Source of the DNA: Dolomedes plantarius
Taxonomy: Eukaryota > Arthropoda > Arachnida > Araneae > Dolomedidae
Length of the DNA: 64,000 nucleotides
Reading direction: 5' to 3'
Assembly: GCA_907164885.2 (NCBI GenBank)
Contig: OU015493.1
Span: 220,864,781 to 220,928,780, forward strand
Shown here: in pieces, positions 61,075-64,000 of the stretch
Layout of the letters: each line of letters opens with the position of its first letter
How positions within the stretch are numbered: position 1 is the stretch's first letter
Notes under the pieces: model-generated
Databases searched by the model: none
The model's input: only the letters and a program-made list of their open reading frames with translations
Told to the model about the DNA's origin: nothing
Translations under genes and position numbers: made by a program

Positions 61075-61890
61075 AGGGACGACTTATATAGGCTCGTAAA
61101 GGGAACGTTACGAGAACGGACCTGGCGCACGACAAGTCGTAATCGTGACACATCCGATTCTCGGAAGATTCCCGTTTGAAAATCTGCGCCAACGATTCGG
61201 TACCCGAAGTCGTTCACTGCTCGGCCGTATCTCGCTCATGGCAGAAGGTAAAAAGATGTTATTCAAAATATAATTTTTATACTATTGTTTATGTTTGATT
61301 AAATAAATTAAATCTTTATAAATTACAATTCTGTATAAAACTGTTCAAAATAATTTTTTATAAAAATTATTATAAATTACTTTATTCTTAGTCGAGGCAA
61401 ACTGCTATACGTTCCCTCGCAGATATTGGATCCTTCCAGTTACTTTACTCCTTTTCAATGAGCGGGCTGATTTTCATCAGAAGAAATTCAAATGTTGATC
61501 TGCTCCTTCTAAAGTAATAAAAAAACTTGCGATGTGACATTACTTGCTTATAGATTTTAAATTTTCCACGAGTTTCTCGGAACTTCCATGCTCAATGGAA
61601 GTTGAAGAAACATGTGGAATGAATATACGGAACTTCTGTGCACACTCCATCTTCTGATCATTCTATTGCACTCTCCACCATCTTTTCTATGAGTACTCTC
61701 CTCTTCAACCGACTCTAACAAAAGGTTGATAATGGCTATATATTCAACTGAAAAATGAAACCGCGCCATGGCGTTAAAAATCTTTCACAACAGAACACGT
61801 TCCCGCTACGTTCTCTTCCCGACTGTGTATAAACACATGCATCCGGCGCGCGGTCTCGGATCGTTCCCTTCACGTACCTACATAAATGGT
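61075..61890. mobile_element. ~0.8-kb element inserted in the satellite
   Basis: It interrupts a monomer between CTTACATTT and CTCGTTTTCAATATG. The left end GGACGACTTATATAGGC..CGTAAAGGGAACG and the right end, read inward (CCATTTATGTAGG..CGTGAAGGGAACG), form imperfect inverted repeats of about 30 bp. No transposase motif is seen. Superfamily unknown. Confidence 0.6.
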
Positions 61891-64000
61891 ACTTTACTCG
61901 TTTTCAATATGAAGATATGATGATTAACAAATTAAATAGAAAACTATTTTTCCATATGCAATATTGCTATATCTATCCGCAGGTAACTGGACGATACTGA
62001 CTTTAGTGTGGAACACATAGGTTCTGCATTACCTGTCAAAATCACGGTGAGCTCACAAGCTATGGGTGCACAAAAAACCCTCATATTAAGATTTTGAGAA
62101 AAACAAAATAAGTAACATTTTCAAAGAAAATTCTTCAATTTTCATACTGATAGAATTTTCATTACAGAATTCATGTTCATGAAGGATGTAATATTTTTTA
62201 AAAAAATTACATTTTCCTCGTTTTCAGTCTGAAGATATGGTGATTAACAAATTAAATAGAAAACAGATTTCCAATATGTAGTTTTGATATATCTATCAGT
62301 AGGTAACTCGATGATACTGAGTTTATTGTGGAACCCTTAGTTTCTGCTTTGCATGTGAAAACCACGGTGAGCAAACAAGCTATGGGTGCACAAAGAACCC
62401 GCATATTAAGATTTTGAGAAAAACAAAATAAGTAACATTTTCAAAGAAAATTCTCAAATTTTCATATAGATAGAATTTTGAATACATAATTCAGGTAAAC
62501 GAAGGATATAAAATTTTAAAAAAAGCTTACATTTTAATCGTTTTGAATGCGAAGATATGGTGATGAAAAAATTAAATAGAATACAATTTTTCAACATGGA
62601 ATTTTGCTATATCTCCCCGCACGTAACTCGACGAAACTGAGTTTGTTGTGGAACTTATACATTTTGAATTACCTGTCAAAAACAACGGTGACCACACAAG
62701 CTATAGATACACCAGGAACCCACATATTAAGAATTTTAGAAAAGCTAAATAATTAACATTTTCAAAGTAAATTGCTAAATTTTCATAGAAATAGAATTCT
62801 GAATACAGAATTCAGGTACATGAAGGATATAAAATTTTAAAAAAAAGCTTACATTTTCATCGTTTTTAAACTTAAGATATGGTGATTAACAAATTAAATA
62901 GAATACAATTTTTCAATATGGAATTTTGCTATATCTCTCCGCAGGTAACTCGACGATACTGAGTTTGTTGTGGAACTTATAGGTTGTGAATTACCAGTAA
63001 AAACCACGGTGAACACACAAGCTATAGGTTCACAATGAACCCCATTATTAAGATTTTTAGAAAAACAAAATAATTAACATTTTCAAAGAAAATTCTTAAA
63101 TTTTCATACAGATAGAATTCTGAATACATAATTGAGGTACATTAAGAATATAATATATTTAAAAAATGCTTACATTTTAATCGTTTTGATACTGAAGACA
63201 TGGTGATTAACAAATTTAATAGAATACAATTTTTCAATATGGAATTTTGCTATATTACTCCACACGTAACTTGACGATACTGAGTTTGTGGTGGAACTTA
63301 TAGGTTGTGAGTTACCTGTCAAAACCACGGTGACCACACAAGCTATAGGTACACAACGAACCCGCATATTAAGATTTTTAAAAAAACCAAATAATTAATA
63401 TTTTAAAGAAAATTCTTAAATTTCCATTCAGATAGAATTTTGAATACAGATTTCATGTACATGAAGTATGTAAAAATTTAAAAAATCTTACATTTTAATC
63501 GTTTTGAATCTGAAGATATGGTGATTAACCAATTAAATAGAATTAAATTTTCAATATGGAATTTTAATATATATCTCTACAGGTAACTCGACGATACTGA
63601 CTTTGTTCTGGAACTTATAGATTGTGAATTACCGGTCAAGACCACGGTGACCACACAAGCTATAGGTACACAAGGAACCCGCTTATTAATATTTTTAGAA
63701 AAACAAAATAATTAACATTTTCAAAGAAAATTCTTAAATTTTCATACAGATAGAATTTTGAATACAGATTTCATGTACATGAAGGATGTAAAAATTAAAA
63801 AAATCTTACATTTAAAGGTCGATTTATATAGGCGCGGAAAGGGAACGTAACGAGAACGGACATGGATTAACGGACCTGGAAAATTTTTTAAAATCTTACA
63901 TTTTCTCGTTTTGAATCTACAGATATAGTGATTAAAAAATTAAATAGAAATCAGTTTTCCAATATATAGTTTTGCTATATCTCTCCGCAGGTAACTCGAC

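Larger units (their letters stand above)
58310..64000. repeat. ~320-bp satellite in a ~4.1-kb higher-order repeat
   Basis: The monomer core GGTAACTCGACGATACTGAG recurs at about 58849, 59170, 59487, 59898, 60210, 60535, 60853, 61985, 62305, 62627, 62949, 63270, 63585 and 63995. Monomers differ by many percent, but positions 4.1 kb apart match closely (59170 vs 63270; insert at 59718 vs 63817). One full higher-order unit of about 10 monomers plus two insertions is visible, and a second begins near 62.45 kb and runs off the window. Confidence 0.93.

Noticed and set aside
59070..63367. Paired frames at 59070-59267 and 63170-63367
   Set aside because: They are the same satellite monomer seen in two higher-order units 4.1 kb apart.
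58310..64000. CRISPR-like or exon-array reading of regularly spaced CCGCAGGTAACTCG
   Set aside because: Whole ~320-bp monomers repeat, not short repeats with unique spacers; CAG|GTAACT resembles a splice junction only by chance within the satellite.

Overview
The window looks like a transposon-saturated, AT-rich stretch of an arthropod nuclear genome, most likely a spider. That is an inference: the intact-looking Tc1 transposase at 19.0-20.1 kb and the degraded gene family at 36-38 kb resemble sequences I associate with orb-weaver genomes, but no host marker gene is present. Nothing looks bacterial, viral or organellar. I find no complete, confidently functional host protein gene. Almost everything recognisable is a mobile element, a decayed copy of one, a satellite array, a palindrome or a (TA)n microsatellite.

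Layout. 0-2.2 kb: unassigned, with one (TA)n tract and a weak exon candidate. 2.2-3.4 kb: decayed mariner. 3.9-8.2 kb: array of about 7.3 copies of a 583-bp repeat. 8.2-12.6 kb: two head-to-tail Helitrons. 12.7-14.4 kb: Tc1 transposase fragment and an hAT-type non-autonomous element with an 8-bp target duplication. 14.76-17.36 kb: pogo/Tigger element with a broken transposase. 18.79-20.20 kb: Tc1 element whose DD34E transposase has one stop codon. 20.2-24.1 kb: no feature seen. 24.1-25.6 kb: second, internally deleted Tigger. 25.6-27.4 kb: dispersed copies of a ~320-bp satellite monomer. 27.5-29.4 kb: Penelope-like reverse transcriptase, open except for one frameshift in an A8 run. 30.1-32.6 kb: chain of elements separated by (TA)n: a DD36E Tc1-like element, a small Tigger relative and a GC-rich repeat.

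32.7-34.0 kb and 46.1-47.1 kb: a second Helitron family. 34.3-38.3 kb: long imperfect inverted repeat carrying two opposed copies of a degraded repetitive gene. 38.5-52.1 kb: several sites that look like splice junctions, including a tandemly duplicated exon-like block and a possible terminal exon, so a host transcript may run through here. This interval also holds a 152-bp tandem array, a MITE inside a MITE, and three alternately oriented copies of one unit, one of which carries a piggyBac element inside another DNA element. 52.8-55.1 kb: nested palindrome with near-perfect ~325-bp inner arms. 55.6-57.9 kb: third copy of the first Helitron family, reversed. 58.3-64.0 kb: ~320-bp satellite organised in a ~4.1-kb higher-order repeat, continuing past the window end.

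The transposases would act only on their own family's ends. Those with recognisable coding regions carry stops or frameshifts, so the block behaves as a graveyard with a few young pieces: the Tc1 at 19 kb, the reverse transcriptase and the inner palindrome. Recurrent use of (TA)n tracts as boundaries is the main organising theme.
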